Shown: positions 34,274 to 42,943 of the stretch, one piece after another
Numbering within the stretch: position 1 is the stretch's first letter
Layout of the letters: the number at the start of each line of letters is the position of its first letter
Source: Bacillus sp. FJAT-42376
Lineage (GTDB): Bacteria; Bacillota; Bacilli; Bacillales; Bacillaceae
Length of the DNA: 64,000 nucleotides
Direction: 5' to 3'
Assembly: GCF_003816055.1 (NCBI RefSeq)
Contig: NZ_CP033906.1
Span: 3,658,001 to 3,722,000, forward strand
Notes under the pieces: generated by a model
What the model was told of the DNA's origin: nothing
Seen by the model: only the letters and a program-made list of their open reading frames with translations
Databases searched by the model: none
Position numbers and translations under genes: made by a program

Positions 34274-34279
34274 GTCTTC

Positions 34280-35629
34280 TTATTTTAAGCGTTTTTCAAG
34301 CTCTGCTTTCTTCTCTTCAAATCCAGGTTTGCCAAGCAATGCAAACATGTTTACTTTGTAAGCTTCTACACCAGGCTGATCAAATGGATTCACTCCTAGC
34401 AGGTAACCGCTCATCGCACATGCAATCTCAAAGAAGTACGCAAGATAACCGAATGTATAAGCATCCATTTCTGGAACATTTACAATCAGATTCGGCACAT
34501 CTCCATCTGTATGGGCAAGCATTGTTCCTTCAAACGCTCTTTTGTTAACAAAGTCCACGTTTTTTCCGGCAAGATAGTTCAAACCGTCAAGGTCATTTTC
34601 TTCCTCTTCGATCAGCAATTCATGACGGGAATTTTCCACGTTCAAGACTGTTTCAAACAGATCTCTGCGGCCTTCCTGAACGTATTGTCCAAGAGAGTGC
34701 AAGTCCGTTGAGAAGTTAGCTGAAGAAGGGAAAATGCCTTTTTGGTCTTTTCCTTCGCTTTCCCCGAAGAGCTGTTTCCACCACTCGGAGAAATATTGCA
34801 GACCAGGCTCATAATTGATCAGCATTTCGATGGTTTTGCCTTTGCTGTAAAGAACATTGCGGACTGCGGCATATTGGTAGGCAGCATTTTCTTCAAGCTC
34901 TGAACTGGAGAAATCGTTCATTGCATCCGCTGCACCCTTCATCATGGCTTCAATATCGTTTCCTGCGACCGCAATAGGAAGAAGTCCGACTGCTGTTAAT
35001 ACAGAATAGCGTCCGCCTACATCATCAGGGATTACGAAGCTTTCATAGCCTTCTTCATCAGCAAGCGTTTTAAGGGCACCGCGGGCTTTATCTGTTGTAG
35101 CATAAATGCGGGTACGCGCTTCTTCCTTTCCATACTTTTCTTCTAAAAGCTTGCGGAAAATACGGAAAGCAAGGGCAGGCTCTGTCGTTGTCCCCGATTT
35201 TGAAATAACGTTGATGGAGAAATCCTTATCTTTAAGAACGTCCATTAAATCTCTCATATAAGAAGAGCTTATGTTATTTCCAGCAAAAATGACTTGAGGA
35301 GTTTTTCTGTCTTCTTTAGAAAGAACATTGTAAAAAGAATGATTCAGCATTTCAATGGCAGCACGCGCTCCCAGGTAAGATCCGCCGATACCGATCACAA
35401 TCAGAATATCGGAATCCTCTTTAATTTTCGCTGCACTCTTTTGGATGCGGCTGAATTCCTCTTTATCATAATTGACAGGAAGGTCTACCCATCCTAAGTA
35501 GTCACTTCCGGCACCTGTTTTTTCGTGTATGGAATGATGCGCTACTTTCACAAAATCGCGCAGATATGTAACTTCATGCTCATTGAAAAATGACAGCGCT
35601 TTGGAATAATCAAAACGAACATGTGTCAT
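34280..35629 (-). CDS. pgi: Glucose-6-phosphate isomerase
   Basis: Interconverts glucose 6-phosphate and fructose 6-phosphate in glycolysis. The 449-aa protein is the Bacillus-length form. Family signatures visible are [42 protein letters not shown] and the C-terminal [15 protein letters not shown] at 35629 follows GGAGGATG at 5-8 bases; an ATG 48 bases upstream lacks a site. Flanked by yugN as in B. subtilis. Confidence 0.97.
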   Translation of the reverse strand: MTHVRFDYSKALSFFNEHEVTYLRDFVKVAHHSIHEKTGAGSDYLGWVDLPVNYDKEEFSRIQKSAAKIKEDSDILIVIGIGGSYLGARAAIEMLNHSFYNVLSKEDRKTPQVIFAGNNISSSYMRDLMDVLKDKDFSINVISKSGTTTEPALAFRIFRKLLEEKYGKEEARTRIYATTDKARGALKTLADEEGYESFVIPDDVGGRYSVLTAVGLLPIAVAGNDIEAMMKGAADAMNDFSSSELEENAAYQYAAVRNVLYSKGKTIEMLINYEPGLQYFSEWWKQLFGESEGKDQKGIFPSSANFSTDLHSLGQYVQEGRRDLFETVLNVENSRHELLIEEEENDLDGLNYLAGKNVDFVNKRAFEGTMLAHTDGDVPNLIVNVPEMDAYTFGYLAYFFEIACAMSGYLLGVNPFDQPGVEAYKVNMFALLGKPGFEEKKAELEKRLK

Positions 35630-35803
35630 GGTTTCATCCTCCGATACTAAATTATTTGCCTCTTTCACTTTAACCAAAGTAAATCATGAAATCAAGCCAA
35701 GCCCGCACTGAAAGCGGTGCCATCAAAAAAATTCTTTTGATTCCTCCCGAAAAGCTGATACATTTATAGTTAGATGGTCATTTTTCGCTTATCGGAGGAA
35801 TTC

Positions 35804-36328
35804 ATGAGAACAACAATACGGTTTGCAACGATGGCAGATGCCTATAAAATGACGAGATACATTAAACGAATTCTTGGTGAAACCCCTTATATGATCAGTG
35901 AAGCAAGTGAATATCATCCTTCAATCGAAGACGAAGAATACTGGCTGAATCAAACGTATCAAGACGGAGGAATGATTCTGCTCGCCTTTTCAGGCAGGAG
36001 CCTGATTGGAATGCTGAGCGTTAACCGGCACAAAAGAAACCGGAGAAATCATGTCTGTTCCTTCGGCATTTCCGTCAGCAAAAGTTTTCAGGGACGCGGC
36101 CTCGGAAAAGAATTAATGAGAAGAATGATCGAGTGGTGCAGAAGTGAACCGGGCCTTGAAAAAATAACCCTCGAGGTATTCTCCAACAATCACCATGCCA
36201 TTCAACTGTATGAAAAACTTGGATTTCATGAAGAAGGCCGGTTGAGGAATGAGATTCGCTATCCAAACGGGCAATACGCCGATATGATCACGATGGCCCT
36301 GTTCCTTCACCGTGGATCCATTAGATAA
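35804..36328 (+). CDS. GNAT-family N-acetyltransferase
   Basis: A 174-aa acetyltransferase of the GNAT fold. The acetyl-CoA loop reads SFQGRGLGKELM (near residue 100), preceded by the strand CSFGISVS and followed by EVFSNNHHAIQLYEKLGF, which is typical of RimI/SpeG-like members acting on amines or protein N-termini. ATG at 35804 follows GGAGGAATTC. It is divergent from pgi with a gap of 175 bases and ends in a strong terminator. The substrate is unknown. Confidence 0.88.
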   Translation: MRTTIRFATMADAYKMTRYIKRILGETPYMISEASEYHPSIEDEEYWLNQTYQDGGMILLAFSGRSLIGMLSVNRHKRNRRNHVCSFGISVSKSFQGRGLGKELMRRMIEWCRSEPGLEKITLEVFSNNHHAIQLYEKLGFHEEGRLRNEIRYPNGQYADMITMALFLHRGSIR

Positions 36329-36363
36329 GCAAGTCCTGGATAGAGAAATGAATGAAAGGGAAA

Positions 36364-36391
36364 CCCCCCGGTAAGCCGGGGGGTTTTTTTG
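36364..36391 (+). terminator. Terminator of the acetyltransferase gene
   Basis: ACCCCCCGG and CCGGGGGGT stem with a short loop, followed by seven T on the plus strand. Confidence 0.9.
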
Positions 36392-36439
36392 TATGAATGG
36401 TTACTGAACAAACCCTTTGGTAAACAGCAGCAGTCTTTT

Positions 36440-37603
36440 TTATAAAGAAGCCTGCAGAATGTCTACTACGTCTTGTTTTTTCAAGGACTTAAAGCGTCCA
36501 AACTCACCATTGATCATTGCCTTGTCGGCAATTAAGTCAATGTTCTCATCATTAATGTCATAATCCGCAAGACGTTCAGGAGCTCCCAGACTGCTCCAGA
36601 ATTCACGGAGACGGCTGATCCCTTCAAGCGCTGTCTCTTCATCTGATTTTCCTTCTGGATTCACATCAAATACACGTACAGCAAGCTGCTTGAAGCGGCT
36701 TACATCCACATGGAGATTATGCTTCATCCAGTTCGGGAACAGAATCGCCAATCCGCCTGCATGCGGGATATCGTATACAGCTGATACAGCATGCTCGATA
36801 TTATGAGACGCCCAGTCTCCTGGTGCACCCATTTGGAGAGTCCCGTTAAGAGCAATCGTTCCATTGTAGAGAATGGTTTCGCGATGTTCGTAATTCTCCA
36901 GATCTTCCAGCAGTTTAGGAGCTGTTTCAATGACGGTTTTCAAAACAGATTCGCACATGCGGTCCTGAAGAGGTGTGTTCTCTGCACGGTTGAAATACTG
37001 TTCGAATACATGGGACATCATATCCACGATCCCGTAAACTGTGTGGTCTTTAGGAACCGTAAATGTGTTTACCGGATCAAGAATAGAGAATTTAGGGAAT
37101 GTCAGCGGGCTTCCCCAGCCGTATTTCTCCTGTGTTTCCCAATTTGTGATAACAGAACCGGCATTCATTTCTGAACCTGTTGCCGCAAGGGTAAGAACTG
37201 TTCCAAATGGAAGCGCGTCTGCCGGAGTATATTTTTTTGTAACAATATCCCATGCATCCCCGTCATATTTAGCACCTGCTGCAATGGCTTTTGTACAGTC
37301 AATTACACTGCCTCCTCCGACTGCAAGGATTACATCGATTCCTTCCGTCTTACAGATGTCTACACCTTTTCTGACCGTTGTCAGACGGGGATTGGGTTCA
37401 ACCCCTGCAAGCTCAGAGACTTCTGCGCCTATTTCATTCAGGACAGAAAGGACCTGATCATAAAGACCGCTTCTTTTAATGCTTCCGCCTCCGTATACAA
37501 GCAGAACTTTCTTCCCGTACTGAGGAAGTTCATTTTTCAGCTGCTCGAGCTGGCCTTTTCCAAAAATCAGCTTTGTAGGATTGTAGTATGTAAAGTTATC
37601 CAC
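36440..37603 (-). CDS. yugJ: Iron-containing alcohol dehydrogenase (butanol dehydrogenase, YugJ-like)
   Basis: A 387-aa group III alcohol dehydrogenase that reduces aldehydes such as butanal with NAD(P)H. The NAD site is [14 protein letters not shown]; the metal ligands fit D194-type positions in the [12 protein letters not shown] to [12 protein letters not shown] region and the [20 protein letters not shown] segment. Length equals B. subtilis YugJ and gene order supports it; yugK is absent. The start is GTG at 37603, 9 bases after AAGGAGG. Confidence 0.93.
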   Translation of the reverse strand: MDNFTYYNPTKLIFGKGQLEQLKNELPQYGKKVLLVYGGGSIKRSGLYDQVLSVLNEIGAEVSELAGVEPNPRLTTVRKGVDICKTEGIDVILAVGGGSVIDCTKAIAAGAKYDGDAWDIVTKKYTPADALPFGTVLTLAATGSEMNAGSVITNWETQEKYGWGSPLTFPKFSILDPVNTFTVPKDHTVYGIVDMMSHVFEQYFNRAENTPLQDRMCESVLKTVIETAPKLLEDLENYEHRETILYNGTIALNGTLQMGAPGDWASHNIEHAVSAVYDIPHAGGLAILFPNWMKHNLHVDVSRFKQLAVRVFDVNPEGKSDEETALEGISRLREFWSSLGAPERLADYDINDENIDLIADKAMINGEFGRFKSLKKQDVVDILQASL

Positions 37604-37792
37604 AATAAATCGCCTCCTTAAATTTACACCTGTATTATGGACTCTCAGCTATCCCCTTGTAAAGAAATGCGCTCCAGTTAGTATGTCTTTACAAAGGGAT
37701 GTTATGATTTTTTTTTCAAGCATCATCCATGCATAATTTTTTTCTTTCATCACAAATTAAAGGGGAACTACTTAACATCAGGAGGTATTAGC

Positions 37793-38026
37793 ATGAGTGG
37801 AATTCAGCGTGCAGCGCTTGTTCTTACGATTATCGGAGCCATTAACTGGGGACTGATCGGATTCTTCCAATTCGATTTGGTTGCGGCCATTTTTGGAGGG
37901 CAAAATGCAGCTCTTTCCCGCATTATTTACGGCTTAGTCGGAATAGCTGGTTTAATCAACCTTGGGCTTCTGTTTAAGCCGGCAGCGGAATTGGGCCGTA
38001 CCGAACCTAAACCGGAAGTCAGATAG
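37793..38026 (+). CDS. yuzA: DUF378 membrane protein YuzA
   Basis: A 77-aa protein with two hydrophobic helices, containing the DUF378 signature LTIIGAINWGLIGFF and FDLVAAIFGG. Function unknown. ATG at 37793 follows AGGAGGT at 7 bases. It lies divergent from yugJ and ends in a terminator 10 bases after the stop, as a single-gene unit. The position between yugJ and yugI matches B. subtilis. Confidence 0.92.
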   Translation: MSGIQRAALVLTIIGAINWGLIGFFQFDLVAAIFGGQNAALSRIIYGLVGIAGLINLGLLFKPAAELGRTEPKPEVR

Positions 38027-38036
38027 CTAAAAGCAG

Positions 38037-38063
38037 GACACCCCTTACCGGGTGTCCTTTTTT
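38037..38063 (+). terminator. Terminator of yuzA
   Basis: GGACACCC and GGGTGTCC around a 6-base loop, followed by seven T. Confidence 0.9.
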
Positions 38064-38150
38064 TACGCAGCGCCAACACCTTCATCCGTTTAAAAATTGT
38101 CCAGCAGGCTATATTCATTATAAATTTTTTTAAACGGAGAGGGTTTTACC

Positions 38151-39545
38151 ATGGAAAATACTGCCTCCCAGTCCCGGGACGGATTAAACGTCATCCCTAT
38201 AGTCGCTGTCCTCATTTCAGGAGCGTTCATCGCTATTTTAAACCAGACACTTCTCGCCACTGCACTCCCCCAAATTATGAAGGATTTACATCTATCCTCC
38301 AGCACAGCCCAGTGGCTGCAAACCATTTTTCTTCTTGTAAATGGGATTATGATTCCGATTACCGCGTTTTTAACCGGAAAATTTAAAACCCGTTTTCTTT
38401 ACCTTAGTGCCGTGGGGCTTTTTGCCTCAGGTACCTTTATCTGCGCGGTTGCACCTGGATTTGCCGCATTGATGGCAGGCCGGATTCTGCAGGGAGCCGG
38501 AGCAGGAATTATTATCCCCCTCATCCAGACGGTACTGTTCGTGCTTTTTCCGATTGAAAAACGCGGGCAGGCTATGGGTTTTTTTGGTCTTGTTATTTCT
38601 TTTGCACCGGCAATCGGACCTACTCTTTCTGGCTGGCTGATTGATCAATATTCGTGGAGATCCCTTTTTTATGTCGTGCTTCCAATTGCCATTATTGACT
38701 TTATCATCGCCTGGGCTGTTATTAAGAATGTAACAAAGCAAACGCATCCCCATCTTGATTCCGCTTCAGTGATTCTATCCACAGCAGGTTTTGGCGGACT
38801 CCTGTTTGGTTTCAGCAGCGCTGGAAACACAGGCTGGACCAATCCTGCTGTGCTTGGCGCACTTCTCATCGGAGCGGTTTCCCTTACCGTTTTTATTTCA
38901 AGACAATTTAAACTGAAGGAGCCCATGCTTGAATTTAAGGTGTTTCGGAATCCTGTCTTTTCTGTCACGACAGCCATCGCTGCTATCGTCTTTCTCGTTA
39001 TGATATCAAGCGCCACTATACTCCCGATTTTCATGCAAAACATGCTCGGCTATTCAGCCCTTAAATCAGGACTGATGCTGCTGCCGGGAGCGATTGTCAT
39101 GGGGGCGCTGTCCCCAATTTCAGGAAAACTGTATGACCGGATTGGCGCCAGAAAACTGGCCATCCCGGGGCTTATCATTGCAGCCGTTACGACATTTATG
39201 ATGAGCCGCCTATCGGCTTCAACGACATTTTTTTATTTATCAGCCGTAAATACCATCAGACTCTTTGGAGTTGGCCTCGTTATGATGCCTGTTACGACAG
39301 CAGGATTGAACCAGCTCCCTGATCACCTTATTTCCCACGGGACGGCTATGAATAACACGATGCGTCAGATTGCAGGGTCTATTGGAACGGCGATTCTTTT
39401 TACCGTAATCGCTTCTTCAAAAACGCCTTCTCATGGAGCAGAAGGAATGATTCACGGTGTAAACGTATCATTCATCGTAACAGGATGTATATGTGCTCTT
39501 GGTATCGGATTAGCCTTTATGATCAAAGAAAAAACGGATCAATAG
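38151..39545 (+). CDS. MFS drug:H+ antiporter, DHA2 family (EmrB/QacA type)
   Basis: A 464-aa membrane protein with about fourteen hydrophobic helices, the hallmark of DHA2 pumps. Visible motifs are LNQTLLATALPQIM in helix 1, GRILQGAGAGIIIPL and the antiporter motif C region GFFGLVISFAPAIGPTLSG. These proteins export drugs or dyes using the proton gradient. The start follows GGAGAGGG at about 9 bases. It separates yuzA from yugI, which are close neighbours in B. subtilis, so it is probably an insertion in this lineage. No adjacent regulator. Confidence 0.9.
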   Translation: MENTASQSRDGLNVIPIVAVLISGAFIAILNQTLLATALPQIMKDLHLSSSTAQWLQTIFLLVNGIMIPITAFLTGKFKTRFLYLSAVGLFASGTFICAVAPGFAALMAGRILQGAGAGIIIPLIQTVLFVLFPIEKRGQAMGFFGLVISFAPAIGPTLSGWLIDQYSWRSLFYVVLPIAIIDFIIAWAVIKNVTKQTHPHLDSASVILSTAGFGGLLFGFSSAGNTGWTNPAVLGALLIGAVSLTVFISRQFKLKEPMLEFKVFRNPVFSVTTAIAAIVFLVMISSATILPIFMQNMLGYSALKSGLMLLPGAIVMGALSPISGKLYDRIGARKLAIPGLIIAAVTTFMMSRLSASTTFFYLSAVNTIRLFGVGLVMMPVTTAGLNQLPDHLISHGTAMNNTMRQIAGSIGTAILFTVIASSKTPSHGAEGMIHGVNVSFIVTGCICALGIGLAFMIKEKTDQ

Positions 39546-39555
39546 TGGAAGAACA

Positions 39556-39588
39556 ACGAAAAAGGCACCCTTTAGCAGGGTGCCTTTA
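39556..39588. terminator. Terminator between DHA2 pump gene and yugI
   Basis: AAAAGGCACCC and GGGTGCCTTT form a stem with a 9-base loop; it can serve both converging genes. Confidence 0.85.
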
Positions 39589-39597
39589 CATAATTAA

Positions 39598-39996
39598 TTA
39601 TTTTTTGGATTGTTCGATCCATTCTTCAAGCTTTTCTTTCAGTGTGTTGAATCCTTGAGAAGAATCACCTGAAGAGTAAGAAGTTGCTGCTGATGCTGCA
39701 GCCGGCTGTTTCTTTCTTGGCTGTTTTTTCACTTCCGGACGCTCTGGAGCATCTTGAGTAGCACGGATAGAAAGGCTCATTTTCCCAGCTTTTTCATCAA
39801 TGGAAAGAACTTTAACTTGAACTTCTTCCCCAACTTTCAAATGCTCGTTAATGTCTTTTACAAAGCTATGAGTTACTTCAGAAATATGAACAAGGCCTTG
39901 AGTATCGCCATCAAGCGCTACAAACGCTCCGTAAGGCTGAATGCCTGTAATTTTTCCTGTATATACATTTCCAACTTCATAAGTGGCTGTCATCAT
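39598..39996 (-). CDS. yugI: S1-domain RNA-binding general stress protein 13
   Basis: A 132-aa protein with a single S1 RNA-binding domain (residues 8-78): GKITGIQPYGAFVALDG, GLVHISEV and VLSIDEKAGKMSLSIR are the standard strands. A charged linker and a Ser/Ala-rich stretch follow, ending in a short helix. The B. subtilis homologue (GSP13, YugI) binds ribosomes. There are two adjacent ATG codons; AGGAG lies 6 bases before the first. Upstream lies R2 copy 2. Confidence 0.93.
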   Translation of the reverse strand: MMTATYEVGNVYTGKITGIQPYGAFVALDGDTQGLVHISEVTHSFVKDINEHLKVGEEVQVKVLSIDEKAGKMSLSIRATQDAPERPEVKKQPRKKQPAAASAATSYSSGDSSQGFNTLKEKLEEWIEQSKK

Positions 39997-40175
39997 TAAA
40001 CACTCCTAAAAATTTATATTTCGCTCTACATATACGCAAGTAAAAAGTATATCATAAGTTGCTTATTTTTTCAAAAGACTCTTTTTAAAAGATGGCGGCT
40101 TTTCATTTAGTTCTTTCATGCGGAACCCTCTTTCCATTTCTCTGTGAAGGACTTCGCTTGGAGCCATGAAAAAGA

Positions 40176-40404
40176 GGCTGGCACAAAAGGTTTCCGGCTA
40201 ATAAGAAAACTCTGTTTAACTTGGGTGTTGATTTCCGCTGCAGGCGCTCGCTTTCCGCTCCAATCAACAGGGTTAAAAAATCTTTAACATAGCGAATAAA
40301 AAAACCGAACGATTATCTGAAACTCTGGTATAGAGCTTCGTAATCGTTCGGTTTTATTGCTTTTCATGCTTTTTTCAGGACTACAATTTTAGTTTTGTCC
40401 CAGC
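40176..40404. repeat. Inverted-repeat element R2, copy 2
   Basis: Left end GGCTGGCACAAAAGG, right end TTTTGTCCCAGC. Inside are TTTCCGGCTAATAAG, MITE copy G, the hairpin AAAACCGAACGATTA with GTAATCGTTCGGTTTT, and GACTACAATTTTAG. It fills the interval between yugI and the anti-sigma gene. Copy 1 at 13209-13444 has the same parts but the MITE in a different place. Confidence 0.75.
40209..40294 (+). repeat. MITE-like element, copy G (short form, inside R2)
   Basis: Starts ACTCTGTTTAACTTGGGTG, contains GCGCTCGCTTTCCGCTCCAA, ends TCTTTAACATAGC. Flanks ATAAGAAAA (40201-40209) and ATAAAAAAA (40296-40304) match at 8 of 9 bases. R2 copy 1 reads through this point uninterrupted. Confidence 0.8.
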
Positions 40405-40421
40405 TTCTTCCCGCTAATCTG

Positions 40422-42047
40422 TCACTGCCTTAAGATGAGTTGATTGTCTTTTATGGAAAAAGTCTTCTCTTTGCCTTCCGAAGAATACAGTTCAATGATT
40501 GTCAGACCTTCCTCTGATTGAGAAGATTCCGTAGAAATATACCGGACTTTATGATTTAAACTTTTATATTCCGGTTCCGCTTTTTCTGCTTCCTGTATAA
40601 ATTCAGCTTTGGATTTTTTCTGATCCGTAAGAATATAAGCGATATCATAGTCCTTGTTGAGCACTGCATAGAAGTACATTCTCAGCGCGACTGCTTGTTG
40701 TGAACTCATGCTCCCTAAATATGGCCCTTCAGAAATCGATGCCTGCCCATCCTTCGAAGCTTTTAATTCCCCGTATTGATCTTTCATCTGGGCAGTTAAA
40801 GGCAGCAAATAGGCAGGAGACACATTTTCAGGGATCGAGGTCTGAAGGGCAGAAGAAATTTTCACCTTTTCACCTTTTTGAAGGGTTCCCTCTTTATACT
40901 TCTGATAGAGCGGAGCGATACTCTTGTATGTCTCTGATTCGGAAGCGTTTTGCCTCATTTTCTCTATGCTTGCCGTAAATTCAGGAGACGGGGACTTTAT
41001 ATTTGGATCAAAAAACCCCTTCAATATATAGTTTTGCAATAAATTGCGGTATACCATTTTTACTTCTTCCATTCGTCCGAAGTTCGGATTTTTTAAGGTG
41101 AATTCTTCAAGTTCCACAAGCCTTTCCGCTAAATCGGGATAGCTCTTTACGGAATTGTCAGCCAGAAACGGACTGTTTAAACTCAAATCTGACCAGTCAC
41201 TAAAGGACGCCGATATCCTCCCGCCAAGCATCTTTTTTGGCCAGGTATAGTCCGGCTGTATATTTATCATCCCTTCACCTGCGTCAAAAAAACGGTATCC
41301 GGCTTTTCTGATCTCAGTTACGATTGGCTGCAGCTCTTTATTTCCATATGTTCCATCATTCATCGATGCAATCGCTGACTCGAAATTTTCCATATCAGCT
41401 GTAGCTTGGCCGGAAATCACTTCCCATTTTTCATTGTATCTCTCATACATCTGATCCTGCTTGGAAAGAAGAAGAAGAAGCTCTTCATCGGAAACCGTCT
41501 CCCCTTTCTCCGCCTTTTTCTGAAGCCCCGCCATTTGCTCATCGATTGTCGATACGTGTGATTCAATTTTCTCCTTAAGTTTTTCTGATTGAGTATCCAA
41601 TTCCTTTTCGTTCGCAAAAGGCTGGTTTTCAAACTTCGCAATTGCTTCATTAGCTTCCTGCACGAATGGATACAGCCCCGCATCTTCATTATTCAGCTTT
41701 TTCTTTAACACTTCCAAAAGATTGCTGTAGTAGGCTTTAGCCTCTTCTGCTTTTTCCTTTATTTGTTCCTTTGCCGGCGGATGCTGCTCTTGCTGCATGA
41801 TTCCCGGTTTTCCTTCACCAGGCGATGATTCCGGATGCTTCATCATTTGAAACGAAAGGAGGCCCCCGATTAAAACCACTCCGGCAAAGCTCGCGGCTGC
41901 TGGGAGACTCATGTAGCGAAAGCGTCTTTTTTTGCCTTCTTTCCCGATGATCCCTCTTGTGATTTCCTGTGCGTTCAGCCTGTCAGGCATCTCTTCATAC
42001 GCCTGCTTCAGCCCGCTCAGCCGTTCTTCAAACATTTTGTCATCCAT
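40422..42047 (-). CDS. Large membrane-anchored protein cotranscribed with ECF sigma factor (probable anti-sigma factor)
   Basis: A 541-aa protein. Residues 1-50 are cytoplasmic and charged (FEERLSGLKQAYEEMPDRL), a single helix follows at about 50-68 (SFAGVVLIGGLLSF), and about 470 residues lie outside, largely helical, with long Lys/Glu stretches between 80 and 190. The layout is that of an anti-sigma factor, but I recognise no named domain, and the outer part is far longer than the usual 100-350 residues. ATG at 42047 overlaps the sigma gene by 8 bases and follows AAGGTG. The inhibitor role is inferred from context. Confidence 0.75.
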   Translation of the reverse strand: MDDKMFEERLSGLKQAYEEMPDRLNAQEITRGIIGKEGKKRRFRYMSLPAAASFAGVVLIGGLLSFQMMKHPESSPGEGKPGIMQQEQHPPAKEQIKEKAEEAKAYYSNLLEVLKKKLNNEDAGLYPFVQEANEAIAKFENQPFANEKELDTQSEKLKEKIESHVSTIDEQMAGLQKKAEKGETVSDEELLLLLSKQDQMYERYNEKWEVISGQATADMENFESAIASMNDGTYGNKELQPIVTEIRKAGYRFFDAGEGMINIQPDYTWPKKMLGGRISASFSDWSDLSLNSPFLADNSVKSYPDLAERLVELEEFTLKNPNFGRMEEVKMVYRNLLQNYILKGFFDPNIKSPSPEFTASIEKMRQNASESETYKSIAPLYQKYKEGTLQKGEKVKISSALQTSIPENVSPAYLLPLTAQMKDQYGELKASKDGQASISEGPYLGSMSSQQAVALRMYFYAVLNKDYDIAYILTDQKKSKAEFIQEAEKAEPEYKSLNHKVRYISTESSQSEEGLTIIELYSSEGKEKTFSIKDNQLILRQ

Positions 42048-42597
42048 GTGTTTCACCTTCTCTCCTCTCAGATTCCTCCAGAGCTTTTTTAAGCATTCCT
42101 TTTCCTCTCAGAATTCGTGTTTTCACTGCCGGCAGGGTGAGTGAAAGAATCTCTGCAATCTCTTCGTATTTCTTTTCGTGGAAATAGAAGAGGATGATCG
42201 GCACCTTATATTTTTCATCCAGACTCTGAAGACAAATATGCAGAGTCCGGTCACTTTCATTTTTAAGAACGATTGCTTCTGCAGCAGGATATTCTTCCCG
42301 CTGTTCTTTCTGCAGCTTAAACACCTTTTTTATAGCTGAAGCCCTTTTTCTCCCCGCATCCCTTGTTACATTCAACGTAATTTTGTAAAGCCATGTTGAA
42401 AACTTCGCCCGCGTAAATTGATCGAGAAATCGATAGACACGGATAAATACTTCCTGGGTAATATCCTCTATATCATCCTGCCGATTTCCAAGCTGGTACG
42501 CGAATCGTTCAACGACCGGGCGGTAAATTTCTACCAGCTGCTGAAAAGCTGCGGCATTGCCCTTTTTGGCTCTGGCTACAAGTTCTTCTTCCTGCAT
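42040..42597 (-). CDS. ECF-type RNA polymerase sigma factor
   Basis: A 185-aa sigma factor. Region 2 is visible as VEIYRPVVERFAYQLGNRQD and DITQEVFIRVYRFLDQF, with region 2.4 STWLYKITLNVTRDAGRK. Region 4 follows at about 120-175 with LPAVKTRILRGKGML as its recognition helix. No region 3 is present, as in ECF factors. ATG at 42597 follows AAGGGGGG; an upstream frame extension lacks a site. A matching ECF-type promoter lies just upstream, suggesting autoregulation. The next gene overlaps it and likely encodes its membrane inhibitor. Confidence 0.92.
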   Translation of the reverse strand: MQEEELVARAKKGNAAAFQQLVEIYRPVVERFAYQLGNRQDDIEDITQEVFIRVYRFLDQFTRAKFSTWLYKITLNVTRDAGRKRASAIKKVFKLQKEQREEYPAAEAIVLKNESDRTLHICLQSLDEKYKVPIILFYFHEKKYEEIAEILSLTLPAVKTRILRGKGMLKKALEESERREGETHG

Positions 42598-42623
42598 AAA
42601 ACTCTCCCCCCTTTCGCACATAA

Positions 42624-42650
42624 AACGCAAGCTTATACATAAAGGTTTCA
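42624..42650 (-). promoter_or_regulatory. Putative ECF sigma autoregulatory promoter
   Basis: TGAAAC (42645-42650, within TGAAACCTTT) and CGTT (42624-42627) are separated by 17 bases on the minus strand, the pattern of SigW-like ECF promoters. It lies 27 bases before the sigma factor start codon. Confidence 0.6.
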
Positions 42651-42731
42651 AAAGGAATGCAGCAAATTTTTCGCGCATCAGGGATTTCAAATCATGCCAT
42701 ATGTAACCAATGCGTATTTAAAATGAGGGTT

Positions 42732-42812
42732 GCTCTGCTACACTTGGCTGTTGAATGCACGCCCGCTTTCCGCTCTAATCAACAGGTGTTACAGATTAGC
42801 ATCATGCTGAGA
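42732..42812 (+). repeat. MITE-like element, copy H (short, decayed)
   Basis: Starts GCTCTGCTACACTTGGCTG, contains CCCGCTTTCCGCTCTAATCA, ends near AGCATCATGCTGAG. No matching flanks were found and the right terminal repeat is degraded. Confidence 0.7.
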
Positions 42813-42853
42813 AAAAAAATAAAAAAAGAGAAAAACAGGTTTATTCAAATAAA

Positions 42854-42939
42854 CGGGGGGGAATACTAAAACCATCAAAGGCTTTCTAGTATTCCCCCCT
42901 TTTATTATCTGACAAAGCGAAGCGGCTTTGTCCTTTTTT
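42854..42939 (+). terminator. Two tandem plus-oriented terminator hairpins
   Basis: The first stem is GGGGGGAATACTA with TAGTATTCCCCCC followed by TTTT. The second is GACAAAGC with GCTTTGTC followed by CC and nine T. Both T-runs exit on the plus strand, though no plus-strand gene precedes them and alaT on the minus strand ends at 42944. Confidence 0.65.
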
Positions 42940-42943
42940 TTGT

